From Thecamonas trahens ATCC 50062 (lineage: Eukaryota; Apusozoa; Apusomonadida; Apusomonadidae), in assembly GCF_000142905.1 (NCBI RefSeq), contig NW_013657663.1, positions 392,501 to 456,500 of the forward strand: a DNA stretch of 64,000 nt, in the 5' to 3' direction. The notes beneath the pieces are model-generated. The model made no database searches. It saw only the letters and a list, made by a program, of their open reading frames with translations, and had not been told where the DNA came from. This document shows positions 9,436 to 20,400 of this stretch, one piece after another; position 1 is the stretch's first letter; the number at the start of each line of letters is the position of its first letter. A program made the translations under genes and the position numbers.

Positions 9436-10426
9436 TTAGCCCGACTTGAACAGGAGGACCGCGATCTGGCCGAGGTAGAAGTAGATGAACGCGCGGGTCT
9501 CGTGGGTCACGTACGAGCCAAAGTTCCGGCCCACGATGCAGTGCCAAGTCGGGTGGTGCTTGCGGTCGCTGTGAATGGAGAGATCCTTGTGAGTGAGGCA
9601 GGGGATATGGGGAGGTAGGGGAGAACGAGGAAGAGGAAGAGGAGGAGGACTTACACTAGATGCGGGTGACGAGTGCGGGCGGGGGGGGGGGAGGGAGGGA
9701 GGGGGGAGGAGGGGGAGTGAGTAGAGGGTGAGGGGTTGAAAAGGAGAAGGGGAAGCGGAAGAGGAAGCGAAAGGGTAGTGATGACAACGACGGGGAGAGG
9801 GAAACCGATGGTCACCATCTTCTTGGGCATGATCCTGGGCAACATCACCATGGGCAACATCACCATGTCATCGCCCTCGCATCATACGTACACTACACAC
9901 ACACACACACACACAGGTATACATCCATACGCATGTGCATATGGCAAGGGTTAAACGTGAGTCACAAGCACAAAGAGTGTTGGGTGATGGTGAGGGGAAT
10001 GGCAGCCAGAGAGGGTGGCAAGAGTGCTGGCGCGCCAACCGGAACCGGTGTGTGCTGCTGTGTGCTGTGTCGCCCACAAATGGTCAAACTGAGGCAAAAA
10101 ACGGTCCGGCGGGAAACGGAGGGAGCGCGCCGAGTGGGGGGGCAGGGGGGGGGGGAAAGGGGGGGGGGGGGGGGAATGGAGATAGAAAGGGGTGAGGGGA
10201 GTGGGGAGAGGGGGAGGGAGTGGTACATGCAGTGTATATGTAGTGTGTGTGATGGTGGTGGGAATGGTGGGAGGTACATGTCTATACGTACCTCCTTCTT
10301 GATGTGGGCAGCAATGTCCTTCTCGATCGAGTGGCGGTCAAGGGCAGCCATGGCGCAGTCGACGGCGTCCTGCTGCATGTCCTCAGACATGTCAGCGTTC
10401 TTGATCACAGCTTGCTGGGACGACAT
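9436..10426 (-). CDS. DYNLL: Dynein light chain LC8 type (two exons)
   Basis: LC8 is the small dimeric hub and light chain of cytoplasmic and axonemal dynein. Exon 1 runs from ATG 10426 to 10292 and encodes 45 residues with the family signature [13 protein letters not shown]...[12 protein letters not shown]. It ends at a GTACGT donor (10291). The last exon ends at TAA 9436-9438 and encodes [19 protein letters not shown]...[15 protein letters not shown], nearly identical to animal LC8. The acceptor is ambiguous. The AG at 9587/9586 keeps the frame and gives [11 protein letters not shown] between KKE and PTWH, five residues more than the usual six. The AG at 9570/9569 gives the usual length but the wrong phase. 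The intron is about 700 nt and full of G-runs and CA repeats. The gene is convergent with the HECT ligase and divergent from the LRR gene. Confidence 0.9.
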
Positions 10427-11038
10427 AGTAGGTGAGGGAGACGAAAGTGTGAAATGAGTCGAGTATTGCTAATCCGCGCCCTTCCCACCCCGCCCCCCGC
10501 CCCTCCTCCCCTCCCCCAGCACTACCAAGCAACCTCCCGCCTGTCCCGCCGTTGGTCGCTCGGGTCGCCCGAACGCCCTCGGTCTGCCATGCAACCGATG
10601 GACAAAGTGGACAAAGTGGACGAAATGTCGTCTATTTTGTCCTCGTTCGTTCGTCCACCTCCGCCCTCCCACCAAACGGTCGGCCTCTTCTCACGTGCCA
10701 CTCAGCCTTGCTCCATTGCCAGCGATTCTGCTTAATTTCGTCTCGAGACCGACCAGGTACGGGGGGGGGGTAGCAGTGACGACCTGTGTGGAAGGAGAGG
10801 ACGCATAGAAGGACGGGAACCATTTAGGTGGAGATGGTGTGGGGGAGGGGGAGGAGGGGGTACAAGGGGTTGAGCTCTTCTCCTCCCCTTCCCCTTTGTC
10901 CCTTTGTAGCTGGTGTGAATAAGGTGGAGGAGGAAAGGGGGGGAGGGTGGCTGCCCAAACAACTTGCTTTGCCACGGGTGCCGAATCGGAGAGTAACGGC
11001 TGGGGGGAAGGGGGGGGGGGGAAGAAGGGGCGAACGTC
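10427..11038. other. Divergent intergenic region between LC8 and the LRR gene
   Basis: This interval holds the upstream regions of both divergent genes. I see C-rich and G-rich tracts and a short tandem repeat of about nine bases (tggacaaag) near 10602-10625. No ORF here has convincing coding character. Confidence 0.5.
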
Positions 11039-12622
11039 ATGAAACTCATGCGGAAGGGAGTGAGGAACAACAGCATGGGAGACGCACTCTCGAAGGAGAT
11101 CAAGAAGGCGTCGAAGAAGCAGAAGCTCGACCTGTCTGACCGGCAGATTGAGGAGATTCCGGACAAGATTGGCAAGTGCGTCAAGCTGGTGGAGCTCGAT
11201 GTGTCGACCAACTCGCTGGCAGACTTGCCGCCTGAGGTCGGCCTGTTGACCAATCTAGAAATCTTGAACATTGCAAACAATCGAATGAATGGGCTATTCC
11301 CGGACATCGGCAAGCTCAAGAAGCTGGAGGACCTCTCTGCCCACCACAACCGGCTGTTCTTTGCGGGCATTACGCCCGAGGTGGGCAAGTGTGCGTCACT
11401 GACCCGCGTCGACTTTTCATCGAACCAGCTCGACACGCTCCCGTCCGAGTTCTTCAAGCTTCCGCTCAAGGTGGTGGACCTCTCGCAGAACGCGTTCAAG
11501 ACGATGTCTGAGGAGTTTGGCAAGGTCTCGTCGCTGCAGGAGCTGTACCTGCAGGATAACAAGATCAAGTTTGTGCCTGCCGAGCTTGGGCAGCTCGTCA
11601 ACCTCCAGGTGCTCAACCTGGCGAACAACGAAGTGCCCGGCCTGCCGAACGAGATCGAGTCTGTGCTCCAGCTCCGCAAGCTCGACGTTGGCTTCAACCA
11701 GCTTCGTGAGCTTCCCGAGTCGATCTGCCGGCTGACCAACATGACGGAGCTCATCATCCGCGACAACCCCGCGCTGGCGGACCTGCCGTTTGACCTTGGT
11801 GCGATGCGCAAGCTCAAGGTGCTCTCGCTCCGCAACACGCGGGTCGAGGAGCTGCCCGACGACATTGCCGACCTGACCGCCCTGGTTGAGCTCGATGTTC
11901 GCGACAACGTCCAGCTCGCCGAGGTGACACCGGCCGTGGGCGAGCTGGTCAACCTTCGCAAGCTCGACCTGTACGGCTGCGGCCTGGCATCAATCCCGAT
12001 GTCTCTCGGCCAGCTCTCGCAGCTCGAGTCGCTCGACTTGCGCAACAACCAGCTGACCGCCATCATGCTCCCGCAAGAGCTCTCAGCACTCACCACGCTC
12101 ACCAAGCTCCACCTCGGCAACAACCCGCTCGAGTCGGTCCCAGTAGACGTCATCTCCACACTCACCAACCTCGAGGAGCTCGACCTTTCCAACTGCCGCC
12201 TCGAGCGGCTGCTGGAGGAGATCGGCGAGCTGACTAACCTGACCAAGCTCTCGCTCGCCTCGAACCGCCTCGAGACGCTGCCGTTTGAGATCGGAGACCT
12301 GACCCTGCTCCAGATCCTCGACCTCCGCTCCAACAAGCTCACTTCGATCCCCGTCGAGATCTCCAAGCTTGCTGCTATCACCAAGCTCGATCTGTCGTAC
12401 AACTCGCTCACCGAGCTGCCGCCCGAGATGAGCGCGCTCGAGAACCTTGAGACCCTTGACCTCAAGAACAACTCGCTCATCACCCCGCCCAACCCGGTCA
12501 TCCGCAAGGGTACCGGTGCCGTCATGCAGTACCTCGCCCAGCAGCTTGCCCAGCGCGAGTCGGGCGGCGCAGGCCCGTCGGGCGCCGCCGGCGGTACCGC
12601 CCTCGACGCTGGCGACTTTTAA
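11039..12622 (+). CDS. Leucine-rich repeat protein (SHOC2/LRRC40/PIRL-like)
   Basis: The 527-residue protein is almost entirely typical LRRs of about 23 residues (LxxLxLxxNxLxxLPxxI). There are about 20 units between residues 28 and 495. A short basic lead (residues 1-30) precedes them, and a Gly/Ala-rich tail follows. The cap VIRKGTGAVMQYL resembles the end of LRRC40 and SHOC2-class proteins. No signal peptide, membrane segment or kinase domain is visible, so a cytosolic protein-protein interaction scaffold, possibly in Ras-type signalling, is the best guess. Exact orthology among SHOC2, LRRC40 and plant PIRLs cannot be settled by eye. The ATG at 11039 was chosen because upstream sequence is G-run low complexity; a second Met lies 12 nt downstream. 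Confidence 0.85.
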   Translation: MKLMRKGVRNNSMGDALSKEIKKASKKQKLDLSDRQIEEIPDKIGKCVKLVELDVSTNSLADLPPEVGLLTNLEILNIANNRMNGLFPDIGKLKKLEDLSAHHNRLFFAGITPEVGKCASLTRVDFSSNQLDTLPSEFFKLPLKVVDLSQNAFKTMSEEFGKVSSLQELYLQDNKIKFVPAELGQLVNLQVLNLANNEVPGLPNEIESVLQLRKLDVGFNQLRELPESICRLTNMTELIIRDNPALADLPFDLGAMRKLKVLSLRNTRVEELPDDIADLTALVELDVRDNVQLAEVTPAVGELVNLRKLDLYGCGLASIPMSLGQLSQLESLDLRNNQLTAIMLPQELSALTTLTKLHLGNNPLESVPVDVISTLTNLEELDLSNCRLERLLEEIGELTNLTKLSLASNRLETLPFEIGDLTLLQILDLRSNKLTSIPVEISKLAAITKLDLSYNSLTELPPEMSALENLETLDLKNNSLITPPNPVIRKGTGAVMQYLAQQLAQRESGGAGPSGAAGGTALDAGDF

Positions 12623-12717
12623 TCTGCCGCCCCACTTGCACAAAACAAGAAACGAACACGCACACACACCTCCGTCCACCCGCACTCTCCGCCTCTCCCA
12701 GCGAAGCCAAACACAGT

Positions 12718-13653
12718 TTACTCGTCCGAGTCCGAGTCCGAGTCGGACGAGAGCTCGAGGCCGGCAAAGAGGGCCGCGTTGACGGTGTTGGCATCAGCAG
12801 CAGCATCGGCAGCGGTGTTGGAAGCCGGAGTGGCAGCGCCCGAGGGAGGTGCCGACGAGCCAGCCTCGGACGGAGCCTCCGAGTCGTCACGGACGAGGCC
12901 AGACTCAAAGATGGCCCGACCGGAGAGTCGGCCGGCCCGCTTCTGCATGGCCTTGCGGGCCTTGGCGGCCGACGACGCCGATGACGACCGCTTAGCAAAC
13001 ATGGCCTCGGCGCGCTCGCGGCGCTGGGCACGGATAACGTCGTTAAAGTCCGGCGCCCACTGAGCAAAGAGCTCGCGGGTGACGGCGGTACCCTTGCGCG
13101 CCTCCTCTGCAGCCGCAAAGGCAGCAGCCTCGGCAGCTTTGATCTCGGCGAGCTCCTCCTCCGCGTCTTCTGCAAGCTCGTCCAGCGCATCACGAGCAGC
13201 CTGGACCATAGAAAAGACCATGATGTCGCCGATAGAGTCCTCCACAGACTCAGCCACAGCCTCTTCGACCCTGGCAAGACCATCCGCGTTGAGACCACGC
13301 TTGCGGCGGAGGGTCCAGCTCGGAGCGACCTCTGGGTACTCGGCAACATAGGTGACAACGAGGAAGACCTGGGGACGGAGACGATGAGCCAGTGGCATCT
13401 CTGCCGTATCATCCTCATCATTATCATCACCATCACCGTTATCGCCAGCAGCAGCAGCAGCACCAGCATCCCCAGCATCCCCAGCATCGTCATCATCATC
13501 ACTCTCCTCGCTCTCCTCGCCGTCGCCCGTCGCTGTGACCAGGACCTCAAAGGAGGCAAAGGGCTCATGGCAAAGGACCTTGAACTCATCAGACGACGGG
13601 TAGATAGACTCAAGCACCTCCAGCTCAGACGCCTGCTCCTCTGCAAAGTCCAT
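12718..13653 (-). CDS. RWD-domain protein, RWDD1/GIR2 (DFRP2) family
   Basis: The 311-residue protein starts with an RWD domain (EEQASELEVLESIYPSS; YPEVAP motif near residue 100). The domain is interrupted at about residues 45-85 by an acidic Asp/Gly/Ala insertion. A Glu/Ala-rich helix follows, then the family-typical segment GTAVTRELFAQW and LSGRAIFESGL. RWDD1/GIR2 proteins bind DRG2-type GTPases and, in yeast, the Gcn1 ribosome-associated complex. The tail ends in alternating Ser-Asp, a likely casein-kinase-2 type site. The start at 13653 gives the canonical RWD N-terminus; the frame runs open through the neighbouring gap but that part is not coding. It is convergent with the LRR gene, 95 nt apart. 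Confidence 0.85.
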   Translation of the reverse strand: MDFAEEQASELEVLESIYPSSDEFKVLCHEPFASFEVLVTATGDGEESEESDDDDDAGDAGDAGAAAAAGDNGDGDDNDEDDTAEMPLAHRLRPQVFLVVTYVAEYPEVAPSWTLRRKRGLNADGLARVEEAVAESVEDSIGDIMVFSMVQAARDALDELAEDAEEELAEIKAAEAAAFAAAEEARKGTAVTRELFAQWAPDFNDVIRAQRRERAEAMFAKRSSSASSAAKARKAMQKRAGRLSGRAIFESGLVRDDSEAPSEAGSSAPPSGAATPASNTAADAAADANTVNAALFAGLELSSDSDSDSDE

Positions 13654-13696
13654 TTTGTTGTGAGGTGTGTGGGTGGGGGGAGGGGGTGGGGGAGGG

Positions 13697-13921
13697 NNNN
13701 NNNNNNNNNNNNNNNNNNNNNNNNNNNNNNNNNNNNNNNNNNNNNNNNNNNNNNNNNNNNNNNNNNNNNNNNNNNNNNNNNNNNNNNNNNNNNNNNNNNN
13801 NNNNNNNNNNNNNNNNNNNNNNNNNNNNNNNNNNNNNNNNNNNNNNNNNNNNNNNNNNNNNNNNNNNNNNNNNNNNNNNNNNNNNNNNNNNNNNNNNNNN
13901 NNNNNNNNNNNNNNNNNNNNN
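13697..13921. other. Assembly gap (225 N)
   Basis: A run of N flanked on both sides by G-rich low-complexity sequence. It lies in the divergent upstream region of the RWD gene and the FG-GAP gene. ORFs reading through it are meaningless. Confidence 1.
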
Positions 13922-14447
13922 GGGGGGTTAAGGGATGGGATGGGATGTGATGTGCTTGGATAGATCATAGGGGGTGGTTGATGCGAGTGGTAGAGTAGAG
14001 GGGGGAAGGGGGGGAAGGGGGGGGGGGGAGGAGGGGGGGAGGAGGGGAGTCGGGCCCGAGGGGAGGGATCTGGTCCTAGGGGGTTTGGATTGGATTGGAG
14101 TAGGGGTACGGGAGAGTGTGTGTTGGATCCCTGAAACAGATGTGGTTTCTTTTGTTCCATGAGGGGACAGGAAGAGTTCAGCTGGGTAATACAGTTCCTG
14201 ATGAGGGGAAGCAGAAGGCAGGGCTGAACACGACAAGGAGGCGGGAGTGGGGGGGGGGGGCGGGGGGGGACTTATGGTTGAGGATGTTGTTCATGGACGT
14301 GGTGCTGGTATTGGTTATGTATGGTGCTGGTGCTGGTGCTGGTTGTCGTCATGGTGTTGGTTGTCGTCATGGTGCTGGTGCTGGTTGCTCGTCGCTTTCA
14401 TCTCTCTCGTCACGCTTGATACCATGTCGCTTAACCCGCCACACAGG
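13922..14447. other. Low-complexity upstream region of the FG-GAP gene
   Basis: Long G-runs are followed at about 14320-14395 by imperfect ggtgctggt and ggttgtcgtcat repeats. The frame of the downstream gene stays open through these repeats, giving a Trp/Cys-rich stretch that does not look like protein. I therefore place the start downstream. A Met at 14424, eight codons before the chosen one, is equally possible. Confidence 0.5.
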
Positions 14448-17400
14448 ATGGCAGCGCCAACTGGCCTGCTTTGGGTCGTGGCAGTGGCGGCAACGCTCGT
14501 CATGGGCAGCGCGGCTGCCGCCACAACAGACGTCATCATACCAGACATTCCGCAGTGTGTGAGTGAGAGGTTCGTCGCGAGCAAGGTCGTTGAAGCTGTT
14601 CATCGCGGGCTCGCCACTGTGCTGGCAGGCGACATCGATGGCGACGGATGGGACGACCTGGTCCTCACCGCCCCTGCCGCAAATGCCATTTTCTGGCAAC
14701 AGTTCAACACTTTGTCGCTCTCCTTTGGCTCGCAAAGGCTCATCTCGAGCGAAATCAAGGACCCGGGCGCCATGGTTCTGGTTGACATCGACGGCGACTC
14801 GGACTTGGACATCGTCGTCGGCTCACCGCAGCTAGACGTCATCGTCTGGCTCCGCAACTCACAGTCTGGCGGCGAGATGAAGATCGCAGCACCAGTCACC
14901 AGCGATGCTCGCGACGTCAGCGCTCTCGTCGCTGGAGACGTCGACGGCGACGGTGACTCTGACGTCGTCTGGTGCTCTGATGCCGCCACAGGCACGGCGT
15001 TTCTCGCTTGGCATGTCAACGAAGACGGCCTCGGCCGCTTTGGCCGCATGATTGCCCTTTCGACGTCCTGGGTGACCGGCTCCGCCGTCGGTCTGGGCGA
15101 CGTTGATGGCGATGGTGACCTTGACGTCGTCGCTGCTTCAAAGTTTCAAATCAACTTTGGCTGGTTCGAAAACACCGACGGCAACGGCACCTTTGCGCCC
15201 GTCGTTGTCCTGGTTGAAAGCGAGTTGAGCCTCCCCACGTCGGTCGCGGTCATCGACTTGGATGCTGACGGCGACAACGACCTTCTTGTCACAGACACAA
15301 CAGGCGGTGGCCAGCTAATAACCTTTACCAACAACGGCGGTGGCGTGTTTGGACCAGAGTCGATAACACTGGCCGACATCGTCGGCTTTGTTATCCCTGC
15401 GGACATCAACGCTGATGGCCTCCCCGACCTCGTCTCCGTCCGCAACCTCAACGACGGCAACGTCGGCTGGTTTCGCAACGACGGCAGCAACGGCACGGCG
15501 TGGACACAAGTCCTTGTTCAGTTCATGGCCGGTGCTGTCAATGGCATCACCGTCGCTGACTTTGATCGCGACGGCGACCGCGACATAGCTTGGATCATCA
15601 GCGAGGCCGAGAATTCGGACGACTTGGTCACCTTTTGGTCCGAGAACACCGACGGGCTTGGCACCTTTACCGCCCCAGCTGACATTCAAAACGGCGTCAA
15701 TAACGTCAAAGACGTCTTTGCCGGCGACTTTGACAATGACGGCAATGTCGACCTCGCTTATGTCGGCAGTGAGCCGAGCCTTGTCGCCTGGCGCCCCAAC
15801 ATCAACGGCGTGGGCGATTTTGGCGAGGCTGTCGTCGTCGACGCCTCGGTCGCAGTGCCCCTCGCCATCATCGGCGGCAACATCAACGGCAAACCAGGTC
15901 TTGACCTTGTTGTTGGCATAGAACTGGGCGCTGCCATCGTCTGCTACACAAACTTGGATGCTGCCGGCCGCTCGTGGAACAAGACCATCATCGCCACCGG
16001 CATCGTCGATCCTCTTGCGATCGCCTTTGCCGACATCGACGCCGACGGCGATCTCGACGTTGTTGTCGGTGCCAACCAGCTCGGCTCTGTCACCTGGTTC
16101 GCGAACAGCGGCCTAGGCGCCTTTGCTGCAGTGAACTCCGCCATCTCGGTCGACGTCTTTGGTCTCACCGCGCTTGTCGTCGCCGACATCGACCTCGATG
16201 GCGCCGCAGACGTCATCACCACCGCAAACCATGCTGCGCCTGCTTTTGACGTCGTCGCCTGGCACCGCAACGTCGGCGGCGACGGTCTCACGTGGGCCAC
16301 CGTCAACGTCACAACTCTGCTCAACAAGCCGTTCGATGTCGTTGCCTTTGATGCTGACGCTGACGGCGATCAAGACCTTGCTGTCGCTTCAATCAACGAC
16401 CGAACTGTCTCACTCTTTCTCAACTCGGACAGTGCAGGCTCGTTCAGCAGTCGAGTTCTCATCGACGTCGGCGTCAGAGGATACCGCAGCATTGCTGCCA
16501 TCGACATTGACGCTGACGGCGACCTTGACCTTGCTGCCGCCCAAGGCAGTGGCATAGTCAATGTCTTTCTCAACGCCGCCAATTCAGGCTCATTTGGCCC
16601 CGGCCAGGCGCTGACCAACATCGACGCGACCTTTGTCGCTATGACCACCGGAGACTTTGATGGAGACGGCCGCCAAGATGTGATGAGAGCTCACTACAAT
16701 GGAGGTGTTTACTCGCACATCGAGTGGTTCTCGTCGCAACCATCCGTCACCAACACCTTGGAAAGCTTTGGCACCGCTAGCGAGTCGCTCACCATCGCCG
16801 GCTCGCCCAAGCCGCGACATGTCGTCCTCGCCGACCTCGACTCGGACGGTGACCTCGATCTGGTGTCGGTCTTTGACACAACTGTGGCTTGGTTTGAATA
16901 CCTCGACGCCCGTGCCGGCTTTGACCCCGTCGCCAACGTGCTGGCATCCGTTGCCGCTGGCGCTGCTGCAGCCGTCGCAGACTTTGATCGCGACGGTGAC
17001 CTCGACCTTGCCTGGGTCTCTGGCTCGGGCCTCTACTGGGCGCGCAACAATGGTGGCGACAGCTTGTTTGGCCTTCCCGTCAGCCTTGACACGTCCATTG
17101 TTCTTACAGACCTTGCCATCGGTGACATCGACCGTGACGGCGACTTGGATCTGGTTGTTGCTGGCCAGGACTACGCTGCGCTTTATCGCAACCTTGACGG
17201 CCTCGGCTCGTTTGGTCCTCCCACCGTGGTGGCCGGCTCTACTGGCACCGTCGCTGCTGTCCAGCTTGCGGATGTTGATAATGACGGCGCACTCGATCTG
17301 GTCGAGGCAAGCTTTTCCCGCAACGAAGTTGTGTGGTACCCTAACGACGGTTCAGGCTTCTTTGGCTTCCCGAAGCTGATTGCCTCGGTCACCGGCGTCT

Positions 17401-20400
17401 CTGCCCTTGAGCTGGCAGACTTGGACCAAGACGGCGACATTGATGTGGTGACCGGTGACAACGGCGGCGACAACTCCGTGATGGTCTTCGCTAACACGGA
17501 TGGCTCCGGCGCTTTTGATCTCCTCCAAATCGTGGCCACCAACGTCATTACGGTTCAGTCCGTCCAAGCTGTGGATGTCGACGGTGACCGCGTTCTCGAC
17601 CTACTGGTGGCCGCAAAGGATAGCAACTCGGTGCTTTGGTTCCGCAACATTGGGGCTGGTGGCGTCACGACGTTTGGCCCGACTCAATCGGTTTTGTACG
17701 GCGTAGCGTCCGACAACCCAGCATCGGCTGCCGGTGGCGACGTGGACGGTGACGGCGATCTCGACGTCATCGCGGCCATGGCGACTTTCCAGGTTGTTCT
17801 TCAGAAGACCCGAGTTGCGTTTCACACCTACCAGTCGACAACGCGTGAACTCGATACCCAGCTCTCGCTCTGCGTCTTCGACCCGTTCTCACTTGCATGT
17901 ATCGAGGAGAACATGCAGCGACTTTCTAGCTGTGTCCGCGACACCTTGATCCTACCGCCGGGGCGCTACGCGCACGCGCGGCGTGGGCAGCATGCCTCGG
18001 TCACTCGCCCCATGGTGCTGGCGGCTCGCGAGCCGGGCTCAGTCGTGCTCGACGGCGCGCTGCCGGACCGCGCTCGTGGAGGCGTTTTCTTCCGCTCGCA
18101 TCCGCACGAGCGCCAGTCGAACATGCCGCTGCAGGGCGCGCTGCGACTGGAGAATATCACTGTGTCCAACACTGGCATCGGGGTCTCATCCCCCTACGGC
18201 ACGCCTGGCCTCAGAACTGATGGTCCAGGTGCCGTCTTGGAGCTCGTCAATGTTAACGTGACGGGCGCGATTGCAGACACAGAGCTCACAGCTACTCTGT
18301 TCAGCGCCGGTACAGGCGGCGCAATTCTTGCCACCGATGGCAGTGAGCTGCGACTCATCGCAACTCATGTTTATGGCTGCTCCGCCTCGCTGCAGGGTGG
18401 TGGCGTTGCGCTGCACGGTGCCGCTACCCGGGCGAGGTTCGAGCGTTCGGTTGTCGCCGGCTCGACAGCCGGTCTCGACGGCGGCGGCATCGCGATTCTG
18501 GGCGGTGCATCGCTCGAACTAGTCTCGACAGACATTCGTGATAACTCGGCTCGGACTGGATCGGGTGGCGGTTTATACGTTGCTTCTCTGGCGCAAGTCA
18601 ACATGACGAGCTGCACTGTGTTTGGCAACGAAGCGCCCAAGGGCATTGGTGGCGGACTCTTGCTGCGGCCGGATGCCGACTCACAGTTGTACCTCTCGCA
18701 GATCCGCGGCAACCGCGCACGAGTCGGCGGTGGGATGGCTCTTGCGCTTGGCGGCTATGATGACGGTGTGCTCGTCGACGCTGTGCAGGACGTGGCGACC
18801 GTGGCATCTGTTGACGTGGTGGTGGGGCCGAAACTCATTCTTGACACCGTCGTGGTTGTGGCAAACGAGGCCTCGCTCGGTGGTGGAATGTACGCCTGTG
18901 GCGGTGATGTGACGATCCGCGGCTCAGGCGGCGAGTGGACCAACAACGCGGTGCGTTTGTCGCCAGTTGTAGACTCGGCTGCGGATGTGTTTGTCTGCGC
19001 AGTGGCTGGGACAATGCCAGGCAGCCCTCCGCCTTGGGTGCTGGTCGAGCCTGGAGCAGGTGGCCCAACTTCTGTGCATGGTCCGCCCGGCGCAGTGTTG
19101 TGGGAGATCAAGCCTGTGGCGACGGCACAGATTGGTCATTCTGTGGTGGGCACAGTCCGTCTTGTCGATGCTTTCGGGCAGAACGTAGCTTACGCAGGCG
19201 CGCTCGCAGAGCTGGTGGTGAGCGGGCCCGGGCTGTTAGCTGGCGTCGCAGAGGATATCCAGTTTATGCTCGACACTGTTCCACTGCCGTCGCTACAGTT
19301 GTGGGTGCGGGCAGACGTCCTGGTCGGCAGCGCCTTGCCTGATGTGGATATTCAGGTGGTCATGAGCTCTTCGTCTCCGGTCACTTCTCTCTCTCCGCCT
19401 GTGGCGGTTCAGGCGGTTACATCGCGAACAAGCCTCGTTCCGTGTGGACTCGGGTTTGGTCTTAACGAGCTCTCGGTCATGGTAGGTGCACAAGTCGTTG
19501 ATGCGGTTGAGTGTATTGCGTGCCCAAGTGGGACGTTCTCGTCTACGGTTGCTCTCGAGCCATGCACGCCTAACCGCGGATGCAACGCCAACTCGATCAG
19601 CCTGGATGGCGGAAATGTCACCGATGGCGCGACCGGCCTCAAGTGCCTGTGCGATACCGGGTTTACAGCAAGGGGCTACGACAGCGATGGTCTCGTGCTG
19701 TGTGAGCGATGCCCTTCAGGCGGGCGGTGTGCCCGCGGGTTGGGTCCGCCTGTCCCTGCGCCTGGTTTCTACGCCGATCCGAAGAAGAACGACACGTTTG
19801 TCCAGTGCAAGCGGGTGAGGGGCTGCCCGGGCGGCTCGCTGCTGGTCCAGTGCGCAACCGGTTATCATGGGTATATGTGCAACGAGTGCGACGACGACTA
19901 CTACTCCAACTCGATTGCAGAGTGCATCAAGTGTCCACCAGCGGCAATGGGTGGCTTTGTGGCTGGCGTGCTTGTCCTCCTTGGACTGGGCGCGGCAGCA
20001 GCTGTTCTTGTCAGCATCGGAGTGGTGCGGATGCAGTCGTCAGAGAGCCTGCATCGGGCGTCAATGGATGTGCTGCGGCAGCGAAGCCTGCCTGCGACTG
20101 TGGGGATGGTGGTGATGGTGTTCCAGATCATGGGCATTCTGTCGACCGGCAAGTATGGCTGGTCGGACGAGGCGCAGAGTGTACTTTCGGTCTTTAACGC
20201 GGCGAATGTGGACGTCAATCTCTTTGCATCGGAATGCTCGCTTGCATCGTTCCACACAAAGTACGTGGTCTCGATTGCGCTTCCGATTGTGGTCCTTGGT
20301 GCTGTCGTGGTCGGCCTCCTCGTCCTCAAGGGCATGGCGGGCGCTGGGATGGTGCCGTTTCGGCTGCGCGGGCTGGCCAGTGCGCGGATCAGGATCCTTG

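Noticed and set aside
9651-9866. Minus-strand ORF inside the LC8 intron (MPKKMVTI segment) as an extra LC8 exon
   Set aside because: It does not resemble LC8, would lengthen a strictly conserved region, and most of it is Pro/Ser/Leu low complexity from pyrimidine tracts.
10108-10116. Isolated GGCGGGAAA as an E2F site
   Set aside because: It is a single site within the LC8 intron, among G-runs, with no partner site. Chance occurrence is likely.
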